Assembly: GCA_016617855.1 (NCBI GenBank)
Contig: JAECUM010006730.1
Coordinates: 124,001 to 188,000 of the forward strand
DNA from: Megalonaias nervosa
Lineage: Eukaryota > Mollusca > Bivalvia > Unionida > Unionidae
DNA: 64,000 nucleotides
Reading direction: 5' to 3'
A program made the position numbers and the translations under genes. The notes under the pieces are model-generated. The model saw only the letters and a list, made by a program, of their open reading frames with translations. It ran no database searches and was not told the origin of the DNA. How positions within the stretch are numbered: the first letter of the stretch is position 1; every line of letters begins with the position of its first letter. This document shows positions 50,561-63,628 of this stretch, in pieces.

Positions 50561-53220
50561 AAAAACAAAAGAAAAAAAAAATTATATTGGTCTCCCTATT
50601 TATGATATGTAAATTTAAAGAGTTGCCCAAATTAACATAAACAGTAAATTTCTTATTTAATGAAATCCAAGTCACACTCAGATTAAGTTAATTGCATACA
50701 GACACGTTCTTATAAAGCCTACAAAACAGGGACATGATTTTTACCATCAAGACATCGACATAATTTTTTAAAAAAAAACAAATTTGCAGTAAAGATCAGT
50801 TTTACAATGCCTTTATTTATACACGTCTTTTGCAGTGAATCTGAGATTCCAAGAAGCAATGTATCACAATTGTTTACCATCAGAACGGGGAATCACAAAT
50901 ATGTGCAAAGTGTCCGTCATTATACAATGAAATTGGGGACATTCCATAAGTATGAAATGTGATTCGAAATAACTATAAAATTAATCCAAATCCCGCAGCA
51001 ATCTCAACTCTTTTCACATAGTTCCCTTTCATTTAAACAAACTAAATTGAAATAGCATGTTGATTTTTTTCTATATGTTTTATGCATGTATAAGTAAAAA
51101 ATGAATCGTCTGAATGATGTGTATTTTAAACATCCCACACACGATTACAAACGTATTAACAATTACGGTTCGGATGGGGATGCTTAGTAATAGATTTCGA
51201 AAAAAATGAATACGTGAATAATAAACAGTTGTCTAGAATGTTTTATGACGAAAAAAAAAAGCACAGATCATGCTTGTCTGTATTACCCCAGCATCATGTC
51301 TCTGTAATTTTGCAAAATATTTTTTGTCTTCACAATTTTTTCTTGTCATGAATCCAATGATTAGATTTAAGAAACTTTGCACAAATCGAATCTGACTATG
51401 AAAGTTCTATCTTCATTTTTATTTTAAAAAGTGTAGGCACGGCAGAAGTAACCTGTAAGTGGAAAACTGTTGAAGAATGAAGTCATTTAACTACCTCATT
51501 CAGTTAAACTAGAAATTTATTAAAAAAAAAAAAAAAAATACAAAGTTATTATTTTGGTAGTAGGCTTAATATATTGGGAGATAAAAGACTACATTTATGG
51601 CTGATAAAAAGGATGTGATATGGACAGAATTATAAACTGCAAAAATAATAATTTGACTATTATTCCAATTGTTTCAGCTTTTTGCACGAATACTGTTTTC
51701 ATAAGGTTCGTGTTAATTTTTTTTATCATATTTGCAATAAAAATGCTTTAATAAACTTCCATGTAATGTTCACTTCCCAAAATGTATATTCTAATGACCA
51801 GAATCTCTATCAATGTTACTTCTAATACAAAATTTAGTCTATTATTATTACCGTTTACTGATCATACACTTTTAAAATATACCCAAGGACAATATCATAC
51901 CTTATGCACTATACCCAAGGACAATATCATGCCTTATGCACTTTTCCCTTTATGTACTTTTACCAGTAAATGACCAACATATGAGAAATAAAGCAATATA
52001 TACACTTTTTTCTTGATTTGTGGAGGCGTATGAAACTGACAGGATTAAATTTTTGGAGACAGCCCTATTATTAGTTGATTTTAAACCGGGTCAGTACTGA
52101 AAAGGTAGAAGCTACCATAATAATAATAATAATAATAATAATAATGTAATGTATCGAATTTTGAAGAAGTACTGGATCCTAAAGTTGAATAAATTGTGTG
52201 TTAAAATTTTATCATAGTCAAACCAGAAAAGTTTTTGAGAAAGTTCACTTTGATATTTCCCTTGTTTCATCTGTGAAACATAAAAGGGCCTACGTTTAAG
52301 CTTCAGTGGAATTGACCCAGTCATCGTAACGGTATATTGGCAGAGAGTACATTAGAACTACGACCGTATCTGTTCGTAAAGGAACGTTTGTCAAATAATT
52401 GATCTTCAAAGTAAAGCTAATTGCATCATATCCTAGGCTGTCAGAAACTGATGAAAGACATGATTATTCTGGGGAAAATTTAGGAACAGTTGCTTTCGAC
52501 TGGTCAGTTAAAGTTAAGGCGTACACTTTGGAAGTAATCTGAATTTAAGGTAGCGACTTGGCTCAGAATTCTTTAGCCCAATTTCGCTTGCGAGAAGTCA
52601 GATTTGAGACTCCGGTGGAAACCTGAGAATAGAGTTTTCCCTCGTTAACAAAGTAAAGAGGCCAGATAGCTGTCTTGAAAGGAAAAGACAGGCTATAGTG
52701 CTAGGACGCACAGATTGTGTGAAAAAGAAACAGTATTAAGGGAACAGCTTTCTATATCCTCCCCGAGAAACCCGACGAGGACAGTCCAAGAGGGAAGTCC
52801 GCAAATAGAGAGTTCAGAATAGAAGGGTCAAGAGGAAGAACCAAGCATACACGCTAGATGTTGAAGACACAAAGTCAAGAGAGAACGGCGCCAGGTGATG
52901 CAAGTCAGGCGTGGAGATTGTACTCTTTTCACCACTCGTTACTATGATGAACGAATCCGTAAATTGAACACTGCTATTAAATTCCATTAATGTAAATCGG
53001 TTGGATTGTAATTGCAATTTTTAGTTTATGTATTAATTGATTAAAATTTATTTTATTTTTATTATTTAAGGGGGCTCGTATTTGTTTATTTCTTCTCAAT
53101 AGTCTTGCTTAGTTCTCTGTCAATATGTTATCGATCTACTCACACTGGGCAATAACATCGAGGGAGGTCATCCTCTAGATAACGATCGCCAAATCAATTA
53201 AAGAGGGGCGCTCACCACAC
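50561..53220. other. Intergenic, AT-rich
   Basis: No gene is supported. It includes poly-A tracts (51520-51538), a (TAA)n run (52120-52145) and a duplicated ATACCCAAGGACAATATCAT (51880 and 51910). Confidence 0.5.
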
Positions 53221-53232
53221 GACTCACCTTCC

Positions 53233-53286
53233 TTTGCAAATAATAATAATAATAATAAGAAGAAGAAGAAGAAGAAGAAATCATTC

Positions 53287-53338
<52 letters not shown>
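53233..53338 (+). repeat. (ATA)n(AGA)n(GA)n microsatellite
   Basis: AATAATAAT, then AGAAGAAG, then about 24 GA units. Confidence 0.95.
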
Positions 53339-53339
<1 letters not shown>

Positions 53340-53744
53340 AGTATCTGAAACTGTCTTTACCCCAAGAGTTAACGTGCTGTCACTTAGAACTCGCTATGCT
53401 GGTTTTATGGGTCTTTTCTTACAAACCCTGATGAAATCTATCAATGACACATTTCCTTGGTGTTTTCATGCATCATTGCTAACTTTGGGTTTATTCAAGT
53501 ATATCTGTGCTCGTTTTCGTCACAAAACACTCCAGAGGAGGCAACTGTTTATTATTCTCGTATTCATTTCTTTGAAAGAGAGAGAGAAAAAAAGAATCCC
53601 CACAGTAATATGTCGCTGAAAACTGGGATTCAGTGGTGACAAAGAAAGAATTATTACATATAGGACATCGACGAATAATGCGTATGTACGTAATTCAGTA
53701 ATGTAAGCAAGAAGCAACTTGTTAATTTAGTGTGTATGCTATGT

Positions 53745-54010
53745 TAGGTTATCAAACACGGTAATTATTATTGATCAAATAAGATCAAAAATTTAATTTC
53801 CTTAATTGATAGATGTATGTTTGTAGAAGCCTTAATTGGAAGCTCACGTAGTGCAAGGCGGAGAAATGTTAAAGAACACACGCACATTCGTTAATGTGGA
53901 TCAAACCACTTGATGCTGATTGGAAAATATAGTTCTTGTTTATATCATAGGAAAGGAAACACGTTGGCTGTCCAAGTTTCGTCTGCAAAAAATCTCAACC
54001 GAATGCTAAA
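53745..54010 (+). repeat. Dispersed repeat, copy 2
   Basis: Direct-orientation homologue of 28890-29150. It carries about 40 extra bases in the middle relative to copy 1. Confidence 0.65.
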
Positions 54011-54169
54011 CATATTTCTCTAGATTATACATTTGGCGTACTGACACCATACATCATGGGTAACAGCGCCCCCCACCCCCCTCCGTGTATGTTTGGCTTT
54101 ACGCTTGACGATTTGCAGTTTGACCTTACAATGTAGTGCTGTTTCCAGTCAGACCGTTTACTTTCAACA

Positions 54170-55040
54170 CATTCCATTTAATACCACGTCGTTTGGAATC
54201 TGAATGCATTATTCCATTCGGTTCTTCAGACCATTTTATTCAATACCAAATCATTTGGAATCTAAATTTATCATTTCATTTGTTGGATTAAATCATTTAA
54301 TTTTAGACTACTTCATTTTATCTAATACCACGTCATTTGGAAACAGATTTCATCATTCCATTTTTTTCTTTAAATCATTTTATTTAATATCACGTGATTT
54401 GGGAATCTGAATTCATCATTTCATTTATTGGTTTAAATTATTTGATTTTATGCTATGTAAATTCAATTAGTAAAACGTCATTTGGAATCAGAATTCATCA
54501 TTCCGTTTTGTTGTTTAAATTATTTTATTTAATACCAGATCATTTGGAATTTAAATTCATGATTTCATTTGTTGAGTTAAATCATTTCATTTTAGACTGC
54601 ATCATTTTGTTTAATACCAAGTCATTTGGAAGCAGATATCATTTTGTTTTGTTCTTTAAATCATTTAATTTCATACTAAGTCATTTCATTTAATACCACG
54701 TCATTTGGAATCTGAATTCATTGTTTCATTTATTGGGGTTCAATCATTTCATTTCATGCTGGATCATTTCATATCACACAACATCATTTGGAATCTGAAT
54801 TCATCATTCCATTTGTTGGGTTAAATCATTTCATTTCACACACATCATTTCATTTAATACCATGTCATTTGGAATCTGAATTCATCATTCGGTTTTGTTC
54901 GTTAAATCATTTCATGTGACACCACATCATTTGGAATCTGGATTTATCATTTCATTTCCTGTGTTTAATCATTTGATTTCATACTATATCATTTCATTTC
55001 ATACTATATCATTTCATTTCATACTATATCATTTGATTAA
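54170..55040 (+). repeat. Diverged satellite array (CATTTGGAATCTGAATTCAT family)
   Basis: About ten units with spacing 55-90 bp share CATTTGGAATCTGAATTCAT, CATTTCATTTAATACCACGTCATTTG-type phrases (each shortened here) and GTTCTTTAAATCATTTCATT. The end is a triplicate of CATTTCATACTATAT (54970-55035). Inverted relatives lie at 27370-27560. Confidence 0.85.
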
Positions 55041-56359
55041 TGTCATTTTGGCGGTGACGGCTGCCCATACTGACCGTCTGCGAAAAGGACACAGTACGTT
55101 TTTACTTTTTTTTCTTTCTACTTTTCTTATGTTTGTTTTGTTTTCTTTGCTTTCATTTCGCCGGAGATGGTATAAACATGTACATTAAAAACATAGATGG
55201 TCATCTACATGACCATATTACACTAATATCAATGCTATTTGACCCTTGTATGTAGTGATTTACCTTCAAATACTGCGGTTTATCTCGATAATAATCTGAA
55301 TCTTAGGATTAGCTAATCATATTCAGGTATGTTCGACATTCAGGCCAGGCTGTTGTGCTCTGTCTTTTTACTCAGTAATGTATTTTTTCCCAGACAAGTT
55401 TTACCATTTATAAACATTCTGAATATTGGCCTCTAATCATTTTTTCCCCTCACGTACATACCTTTTAAAAATGTATTATATTTGTTGTATTTCTTTTGGA
55501 ATGCACATATTATAAAATATCGATCGTCTGATCAATCAATCAATTAATCAATCAATCAATCGAGAGAGAGAGAGGTACAGTGAAACCCTGCATAACATAA
55601 TTTGTTATAACACGAATTCAGATGGTAACATAGCCATCGCATGCCTCCCAATTTTATTAATTTCTTAAATTACTGCAATGTTTTTGTGCCCAAAAATACA
55701 ATTTGCGTTAATAATCTGACAAGATGTGCTATATCACTGAAGCAAAAAGAATGTGATATAATTTTCATGTGTGCCAGTAGTCAATCATTGCATTTTGATC
55801 TTTAAAAGTCAGAAAAGAGCCCATTTTTACATACATTAAGTGCTATGTAAAATGAATTACTTCACAAAATAATTTCATCTGCGAAATAGAGACATCGGTT
55901 GTTGCTGTTACTAACAACGTACTTGGCTGTTTTTGTTTTGTTTTTTTGTTTTGTTTTTTCTTGCAGAAGGTAAGACCTGTTAGTTTTTGCGAAAAGCCTT
56001 TACGCACTTGGTACCCGCCACGAAGAAAGAGACAAAAATACAGTCGTGATGTCAAGATGGCTAAAACAAGAAGAACACTTAGTCTCCTGGTTTGCTCGTG
56101 AACAGGCTAAAAAAACAAACAAACAAACAAAAAACCTTACAGGCCTATTCATGGAACACTATGAGGTGATACAGTATAGGTTGATAAAATAGATGGTTTA
56201 CGCTGACTGGTATTCTGCAGTGGTACAATTTCTCACAATGGTGTACTGAAAGTATAATTACGAAACAAGTCAGATGTTTACCGCCGAATTACGATCCTGC
56301 AGTTGTGTTTTCAACCGAAACTGTAGTTGTCACAGACGATTGTGTTTTTAAAGACTAAG
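55041..56359. other. Gamma-tubulin 5' flank
   Basis: AT-rich. A short TACAGTGAAACCCTGCATAAC at 55575 resembles MITE ends such as that at 8076. An (AATC)n stretch lies at 55530-55560. The 5' UTR of gamma-tubulin must lie at its right end, but no TATA is obvious. Confidence 0.4.
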
Positions 56360-56408
56360 ATGCCACGAGAGATAATAACATTACAGCTTGGGCAATGTGG
56401 AAACCAAA
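56360..56408 (+). CDS. TUBG1: Gamma-tubulin, first coding exon
   Basis: Encodes MPREIITLQLGQCGNQ, the invariant gamma-tubulin N-terminus (alpha and beta differ: MREC/MREI). It ends A|GTAAGC, a phase-1 donor, as expected before the codon for Ile. Gamma-tubulin nucleates microtubules at centrosomes within the gamma-TuRC. The next exon (expected to start with the FEFWKQ region) is not found in the remaining 7.6 kb, so intron 1 probably extends past the window. Confidence 0.92.
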
Positions 56409-57588
56409 GTAAGCAATGATTAGTAAAAAAAAAACTGTTCGAGTTTTAAACTGCAGTGACTCATAAATGAGAGTAGCCTATTTTCGAGAACCAAATTTTT
56501 GAGCTAGTTAATTTGTGTGCAAATTTAGCAAGATTATGTTGTATTTTTTCGGGGTTTTTTTTCCTATTCACAACATATAAATACCTACATATTTCCGATA
56601 GATTGCGTAATCTGCATGAAAATTAAACTGAAGAAACCCGTCCCACAATGTAACTGGGGCAGACTATTCAGAGGGCGCGTCTGTTTTACTCCAGTATACT
56701 TCAGTACTCGTAAAACTTATAAAATGCTCCAAAACATTTTTGATTTTGGTTTTTTTGGGATGTGTTTGAATTCAAAAGATGTTATTTCACCACTCTTTCT
56801 TGGTTTTTGATAGAAGATGTCTGTATTGTTGTTTTCCGTGTTTTCTTTCCTTTGACTTCACGTCTTTTTACCTAGAACATTTCCTGAGAACTAGCTCGGT
56901 GACAGGTGTTTAACTCTCTCTCTCTCTCTCAATCCTAATGTACTACCGTGTCGGACTGTTTTGCGTGTTGGGTGATTCTGCGCAACAATACATAATTTCT
57001 GTGAACATTGGATCAAATGTTATTTCTGGTTGAAAATGGAATTTGTAATTAATTAAAGAAAGTGATATTTTTTAAGTGTGTAAAAACACCTGCACATTTC
57101 CATTCTAAATGCATATGAAAATGTGATTTCAAAATGTTAACATGAAAATCCACTCCATGACCTTCTTGAACTTGTAAGCCAGAAAAACCTATTTAATATT
57201 TATCTTTGAGAATCATACAGATTAGTACATTATTAAAAGATAGAAATTTTTACATTAGAACAATATTGTATCTTAATCCAAGTTTATAATTTTGCAAGAA
57301 GTTGTCTCACCTATTTCATCGTCTGCCATCCAAGTTGTCAACTTGCCTTTCAAATGGATTCTCAAGAAATTCCCTGGTGTATAGTCTGTTTCTAAATTCT
57401 CTATTGATTTTTTCCCATAAATGAGACTTTGTAAACAAATGACATCCTATTCATTGCTGTTTCTCTTCAACATAATAGCTTATTTTTTTGTAAAATATTA
57501 ACATTTTACTAATTTTTGTACAAGATCGGTTTAGTTTGCTTAATATCTCTTGCCGTTTAGTGGCATTGTTACGTGTAAAACCAGCTAT
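56409..57588 (+). other. Gamma-tubulin intron 1 (start)
   Basis: AT-rich, with a short CT run at 56913-56929. No coding segment is supported. Confidence 0.5.
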
Positions 57589-57844
57589 CAGGGATGGTCC
57601 TGGCTTTAAAAAAGTTGTCGCCAAAAAAATTGCCAACCTCAATATTTTGTCGCCAGTTTTCAAAAAATGTCACCAGAACAAGTAGTGAATATTTTTCCAA
57701 GTCTATTAATATGCAATGAAAATTGAAAAAGGATAGTTATTACTTTATTGACAACAAGCAATACATCTATAATATTACAAAATTAATCATTACATGACTG
57801 TTTTGCACTATTAAAATGTTATAGAATGTCACATGATGATCCGT

Positions 57845-58040
57845 TGCAATTTTAGGGCTGCTCACTTGTTGAATGCAGTTTCAAAGTCTAATTCTTCGCA
57901 TCTGTACGTGCTGATTCTCATTAAATTCTCTAGAGTTCAGATGCCGAGTTTATTTCTGATGTCTGTTTTTATGAGGTTCATCTTACTGAATCCACGTTCA
58001 CAGTCTACATTGCTGACAGGTGACACCAGTAGTACTTTTA
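57845..58040 (-). pseudogene. hAT transposase C-terminal dimerisation domain
   Basis: The minus-strand frame has SPVSNVDCERGFSKMNLIKT, the hallmark of the hAT C-terminal domain, then TLENLMRIS and ELDFETAFNK. In-frame stops lie at 57917-57919 and 57854-57856 or nearby. Similar to the ZNF862/KIAA1586-like hAT lineage. Confidence 0.8.
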
Positions 58041-59559
58041 CTGATAGCAGCCATCTTCGCTGCTTCCATGGTCTTTGCATCCCGCATCACTGTTAGTGCA
58101 TAGGTATGACAGTTGTCACCTGAAAAAAATGCATTATCAAATGTAAAATATCTACTTTCAGACATCTAGTGTCTCGCTCATTTTTTTTTTAAATAGAAAC
58201 ATCAGGTATTAAGCAAATCTATATTATGTATATTATTTTCCAAATAATAGTTTTGTAAGGAACTTTAATGATATTTTAATACTAAAATCCTATGATCGTA
58301 CTTTGCAATGTAAGATAAGGGACGTATAATGCGACCGTCAATTTCATGCATTCAGTAATTAAATGCCCCTCCCCCCCTTTTATGGCTAGTTTCACAAAGT
58401 ACATCTCCGTCAACAGTAGTTCAGAAATTCATTTTTGCCACGCTTTACATGCTTTGCTTATAGTGAATTGCTTCCTAAATCCCAAGAATGATCACTGAAT
58501 GCTGTTGAATTTTTCTCGGCAAGCAAACTAGGGGATCTCCATTCCCATGAATGAAACTTACACGAGTCAACACCTGGCATTAATGTACCATATATATAAC
58601 CATTAATCACCATCATTAAATTAAAAGAAGGAGTGAAGAAACATCACAGAACATATGTCCCCCACCCCCTACCAAAAAAAAACAATTCGGAAAAAATTGT
58701 TATTGAGTCAACATGGTTATATGCATATACTAGTTAACAATAAGGAAATAAGGTGGGATATAAAATGTGGGGAATAGTTATCACATGTATGGTACCTTGA
58801 GACAACATTTGAACTGTTAACATAAATTCACACCCATTTTAGGCATTGTTAGTTATAACAAAAAAGGGCATGGTTTATTTGTCAATCAATTGATAGTGCA
58901 TTCTCTCCATGTAGGACAGGCGGTTTCTTTGAAGTAGGTCAAAGAGGTTTAAGTCTAACCTTGAGCTATTGTATAGAATATGAAATGGGGGCATTGGGGC
59001 GGGGGGGGGTAAATAACGCACTCCACCGGGAGAAATGGCGTGTCCTTTTTGAGAAGTTCACGTGTATTGGATCCAAAAAATCGAAGAATATTTAGTGAAA
59101 ACGATGCTTAAATATGCCACAAAAAAACTTCCCAATGGTAGGTCCCAATCTGCATGTTTTCGGATTCAATTTCCCGACTTGGCTTTTGAAAAGATTTATT
59201 TTTTTCATGACACACTAGAATAACTGTACGGTATTAACTAAATTTATTCAACAACTATTTGAATTCTTTGGAAATTAATTCTTTCTGTACATCTGAAACT
59301 TCAACACGGAAGGGGCATTTTTCGTTGGAACGTATTCGGATTTATTGGAACTATTGGAATTGATAGGACTTTTAGGAAATAGGAATTCATTCACCATGCT
59401 GTAAGTTAATGTAATTCATTCACTACTGTATTTTGAGAAATAAATTAATTTCAATTGTGCAAAACTTGCTTGTTTTGCTATTTCTTGTTGCGTAGTTTAA
59501 GTCCCTGCAGTCGTAACACGGGATTGACGGCAAAAGCTAAAGATCAATGAGCAAAATTA

Positions 59560-59740
59560 ACATATATTACTTACCCCGCCTGGATTCATGTTTGGTGACA
59601 CACTCCTTCAAAATATCACAGCCAGTTGTAAATGAATTGACGACTTGTGGCTTGGTACATATATCACAGAACATCTGCTTTAACTTTGTATCATATCTCA
59701 GCCACAGATGCCCAAGTTTTCAGCTGACGAGAAATTTTCG
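59560..59740 (-). pseudogene. hAT transposase N-terminal TTF-type zinc finger
   Basis: Minus-strand frame with DTKLKQMFCDICTKPQVVNS, FTTGCDILKECVTKHES: C-x2-C...H spacing typical of the TTF/zf-BED heads of ZNF862-like hAT proteins. A frame break follows upstream. Confidence 0.6.
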
Positions 59741-60465
59741 GGAACTTTTGTCTCGTTCATCATGATGTGGTGTTGCACTTGAAGCATTACTGCTAGCACT
59801 ACATGTATATGATGTTGGACTGCCAGGTATAACATCAGCTTCGGTGACTGAGTTGACTGATGAATTTGTACTAAATCCAAACATGGAACGTCTAACTTAC
59901 GTTTACCCATGATAATGTTGTACTTTTGACAGTATATAATTCTGATAGAGATTTTTTTATATTTGCTTTGCATCTGTACACAGCAATCATTACTTCAAAG
60001 GTATTCATTTGCTCTAAAGTTTGGCAAAACTATTTTATTGGTATATTTTTAAAAAAAACAACAGAAGGATTAGCCGTTGTTCAATTAATTGTAGCTGTTT
60101 CTGTTCGCGTCTTCAGAGGTTGGTCAGTTGTAGGTAATGTCTGGTAGCATGACAGCATACAGTACTCGAGCCAGATATCAACATAAGCAGATTATGATGT
60201 AACAACGCACTGTAAAGATGGGTTTGTCAGTACAAACAAAGGATTTGTTTATGTAACAGATTCCAGTGCATTGTGTATCCACATTTGTGGCTTCCTTTCA
60301 TGGTCTCTTTGGATTTCTCCACTCCAAATCAATGATTGTATGTACAAATTAAACAACCAAAAAGGCTGTCGCCAAAAATATCGCCAGATGTTATATTTTG
60401 TCGCCAATAAGGGAAAAAATCGCAATTTGTGACATTGGCGAAGCCCAGGACAATCCCTGAGCTAT

Positions 60466-61379
60466 AAACATGACCTAGTTCATTGACTGAAATGCTGACA
60501 GAAAGAGTACAAAGTAATGCCTTTCATTTCCATAACCCAATGCATAAACATTACATCTTTTCAAAGCCATGCGCAGACTATGCCAACATATCACGTGTCA
60601 TAAAAACACGGGTGATCCCGTGTGTGCAAAATTTGTATTATTTTGAACAAAATATTCTGGTGACAATTGCCGCTTTTCAAAATGGTAAGCATTGCAGTTT
60701 TTATTTTTGTCACTTGGTCGAATTCATTATGCATTTTGCGCCAGTATTTGTGACGGAAACCTTATATGCACAAAAAAATGTGATGGCAGTGTATTCAGTG
60801 CATGGCCTGTTTCAGAATTATTAAGAAAATACCTGAAATTTGGATACTGGGCCTCCTCTAGGCTTTGCATTTGTTGCCAAATGCAAAAGAAGTTTGAAAG
60901 TTGCACTATTTTTTACTGACTGGCAAAAGTTGCTGGCAACAAATTTTTATAAAGTAAATTTTTAATTTTTCACTGATATAAGCAACTTGGGCCACTTAAT
61001 ACCAGTTTCACTATCTGCAGAAGTCGGTGGATCATGTTGGTAGATGATGAATAAGATGTTAGTCGATTATGATTGCAGCTAACTACAAGCTGTCAGTTGG
61101 TTTTGAGAAGCAATTAAATGTGATTAGTAGCAAATAAGGAATGACCAGAGGGATATACTCTATTGTTGAACAGGTCGGCAAAAAGATTCAGTGTCATTTT
61201 CATGTGTTGTTAATTTATGTTTATTGCAAACTGAGCGCGAGATGCACTTGGGACTGCTTAGTGTTTTATGGATTATTGACTTAGACAACACGTTTTTGTG
61301 GTCTGAACTTAACTGAGTAACACAGGATGCTGCTACAAGGATACCAGTTGTTGCCTGTAAAGGGCCCGAGCCACTTATA
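60466..61379 (+). other. Gamma-tubulin intron or flank, no gene
   Basis: AT-rich sequence between the hAT element and the second hAT fragment. The open frame at 60483-60824 has no recognisable domain and unremarkable composition, so it is not called. Confidence 0.4.
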
Positions 61380-61429
61380 TTCAATAAAAAATTAAAAATT
61401 TACTTTAAAAACAAGTTTGTATCGAGCAC

Positions 61430-61715
61430 AAAGAATATGGCTAATCTAGCTCTGAAAAACAAAGATTTATATCCAGCTGCACCTGAGGCAGCTACCAGGT
61501 TCCTTGTTGCCCCTATTTCTACTGCAGACTGTGAGATGGGGTTCATTCGCCAGAATCTGTCAAAACAAGCTTACGAGATTCTATGGGCATATCTACTCTG
61601 AAGAATTGAATGAGAATTTCTGTTGGTGCGCCCAGTATTGAGAATTTTGATTTCAGGAAGGCATTTAAGAAATGGTCTGGGAAAAAAATGAGATGGATGT
61701 TGATGAAGTGTTAGT
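61430..61715 (+). pseudogene. Second hAT fragment, C-terminal domain
   Basis: The plus strand encodes NLALKNKDLYPAAPEAATRF and VAPISTADCEMGF, then after frame breaks ISVGAPSIENFDFRKAFKKW. It is the same domain as 57845-58040 in the opposite orientation, but from a different, less similar copy. Confidence 0.75.
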
Positions 61716-61832
61716 GACATTGTTCATAAAAACTAAGCAGTATTTTGTATTATCAGTTATAAAGAAACATTCTTATTCATTCTTACTTTTCATATGCAAT
61801 ACATTGAACTTCAGGTGTATATAATGGTATTG

Positions 61833-63255
61833 TTATAATAATAATAATAATAATGAGGACTTTGTATAGCGCCTAATCTTTAGAAGCTCTAAGCGCTTTA
61901 CAACATTTGACAACACTTAAAAAACATATATAATGATATGATTACAAAATTAAAACAAACACCACGAAAGTAGAAACAGAAAATATGCTGTAAATATTTA
62001 AGGCAAGGATACATTATTAGGTCTTTAAGTCTGTTCTTACAGTTGAAATAGGTGAGTTTTAAGAGCGCTCTTGAATGAGATCACTGTGTCTTTGTGTCTA
62101 AGTGCAGTGGGCAATTCGTTCCATGTTGCTGGGCCCTGGTATGAAAAAGAGCGTTGTCCATATGATTTCATCTTCATGGTGGGAATAATGAGAATACGAG
62201 TGTCAGAAGAGGAGCGTAAGCATCTTGCAGGTGTGTACACATGGGTGAAGTCAGATAGGTATGTTGGACTGGAACCCGTCAGTGAAATGTAGCACAGAGA
62301 ACAAATTTTGTGTTTAATTCTGGATTGTATGGATAGCCAGTGTAGGGTACAGAGCAGGGGAGAGGCGTGCTCTGATCGTGGTACTCTAAGGATGATCCGA
62401 GCAGCTGTATTTTGAACTTTTTGAAGTTTCTGAAGTAGATATTGAGACGAACCAGACAGAATTGAGTTACAATAGTCCAGTCTTGAAAGTACTAAGGAAC
62501 ACACAAGTGTTTTAGTGGCATCAACTGAAAGATACTTGCGAATGGAGCTGATTCGTCTCAGCTCAAGATATGCAACCTTGCATATGTTCATGACATGTTG
62601 GTGCAACGAGAGAGTACTGTCGAGAGTGACACCGAGGTTTCGTACTGACTGTGTGAATTTAATGTTGGTGTTGCTGATATTTATTGTCTGGGGTAAAGGA
62701 TGTGAATGAGAAAGTCTTTGTGTTGTAATCAGGATGGCTTCAGTTTTATCATCATTTATCTGCAGCTTGTTACATGTCATCCATGATTTCACATCGGAAA
62801 TGCACCTCTCTACGCCTTGGATGGTAGCTTCAACTTCAGCTGGATGGCTAGATTTGTATATTTGGGTGTCATCAGCATACAATTGGTGAGACACTGGATG
62901 ACGATCTATGACACTTGAGAGTGGCTGAGTGTATAGAATGAAGAGAACAGGTCCAAGAACAGACCCCTGTGGAACACCACAGCATAGATCAACTGGGCTG
63001 GAGTGTTTTCCATTTGCAGACACAATTTGTGTCCTGTTGACCAAGTAGGACTTGAACCATAGTAAGGCTGTATCATGAATGCCAAATACATGCTGGAGGC
63101 GGTGAAGTAATATATCATGGTCTATAGTGTCAAATGCTGCAGACAAGTCAAGGAGAGTGAGGACTGTAATCTTTCCGCCATCCAAAGCAGAGAGAAGGTC
63201 ATTGACTTCTTTCAGAAGAGTAGTTTCAGTACTGTGGCAAGGGCGATATGCAGAC
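61833..63255 (-). mobile_element. 5'-truncated CR1/L2-like LINE
   Basis: The 3' end has an (ATT)n tail (plus-strand AATAAT at 61833-61853), a 3' UTR shared with 25275-25503 and a reverse transcriptase frame. It is cut off at about 63255, where the frame begins SAYRPCHSTETTLLKEVNDL after a stop. Typical of target-primed insertion with early termination. Confidence 0.88.
62037..63255 (-). pseudogene. LINE reverse transcriptase, C-terminal two-thirds
   Basis: Open and undamaged over about 405 codons but lacking the endonuclease and RT N-terminus. RT motifs in order: STETTLLKEV, LLDLSAAFDTIDHDILL, GVPQGSVLGPVLFILYTQPL, HQLYADDTQIY (YADD), NDDKTEAILI, VRNLGVTLDSTLS. The C-terminal thumb/connection has LVLSRLDYCNSIL, LHWLSIQSRIKHKI and TWNELPTALR. 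The intact frame suggests a recent insertion. The CR1/L2/Jockey-type assignment is by motif. Confidence 0.9.
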
Positions 63256-63546
63256 TATACATTGCTAAAAAGATTGTTATATTTATTAAAAATTATTCTT
63301 GTGCTTCGAAATGTAATAAAAACATTTAAAAACTGTTTTTTGTCATGTTTATGTAGTCAAAATAGGACCAGTATAATATGGTATTATCTAAGTCCCTGCA
63401 TCATGGCGTAAAATGGCTCCTATGGCTGAAAAGTGACTCCAAATTGTTAAAGTTGGTGAATTTCATGGTGCAAGGAAAAATGTTTCCAAGGGAGACCCTG
63501 GGATATACAACATTTAATGTTGCAACATCCACAACTTTCACCAATG

Positions 63547-63547
<1 letters not shown>

Positions 63548-63628
<81 letters not shown>
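63548..63628. repeat. (TA)n microsatellite
   Basis: About 40 TA units. The short open frame ending here is repeat translation. Confidence 0.97.

Larger units (their letters stand above)
57589..60459 (-). mobile_element. hAT-type DNA transposon with inverted ends
   Basis: The left end CAGGGATGGTCCTGG-CTT and the right end, in reverse complement, CAGGGATTGTCCTGGGCTT are inverted; both are flanked by AGCTAT (57583-57588 and 60460-60465). CAGGG-type ends are typical of hAT. A third of the expected transposase is recognisable on the minus strand: a zinc-finger head and the C-terminal dimerisation domain. GTCGCC phrases repeat in both subterminal regions. Inactive. Confidence 0.8.

Noticed and set aside
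60483..60824. 113-codon open frame in gamma-tubulin intron
   Set aside because: No recognisable domain, AT-driven composition and no splice or promoter support.
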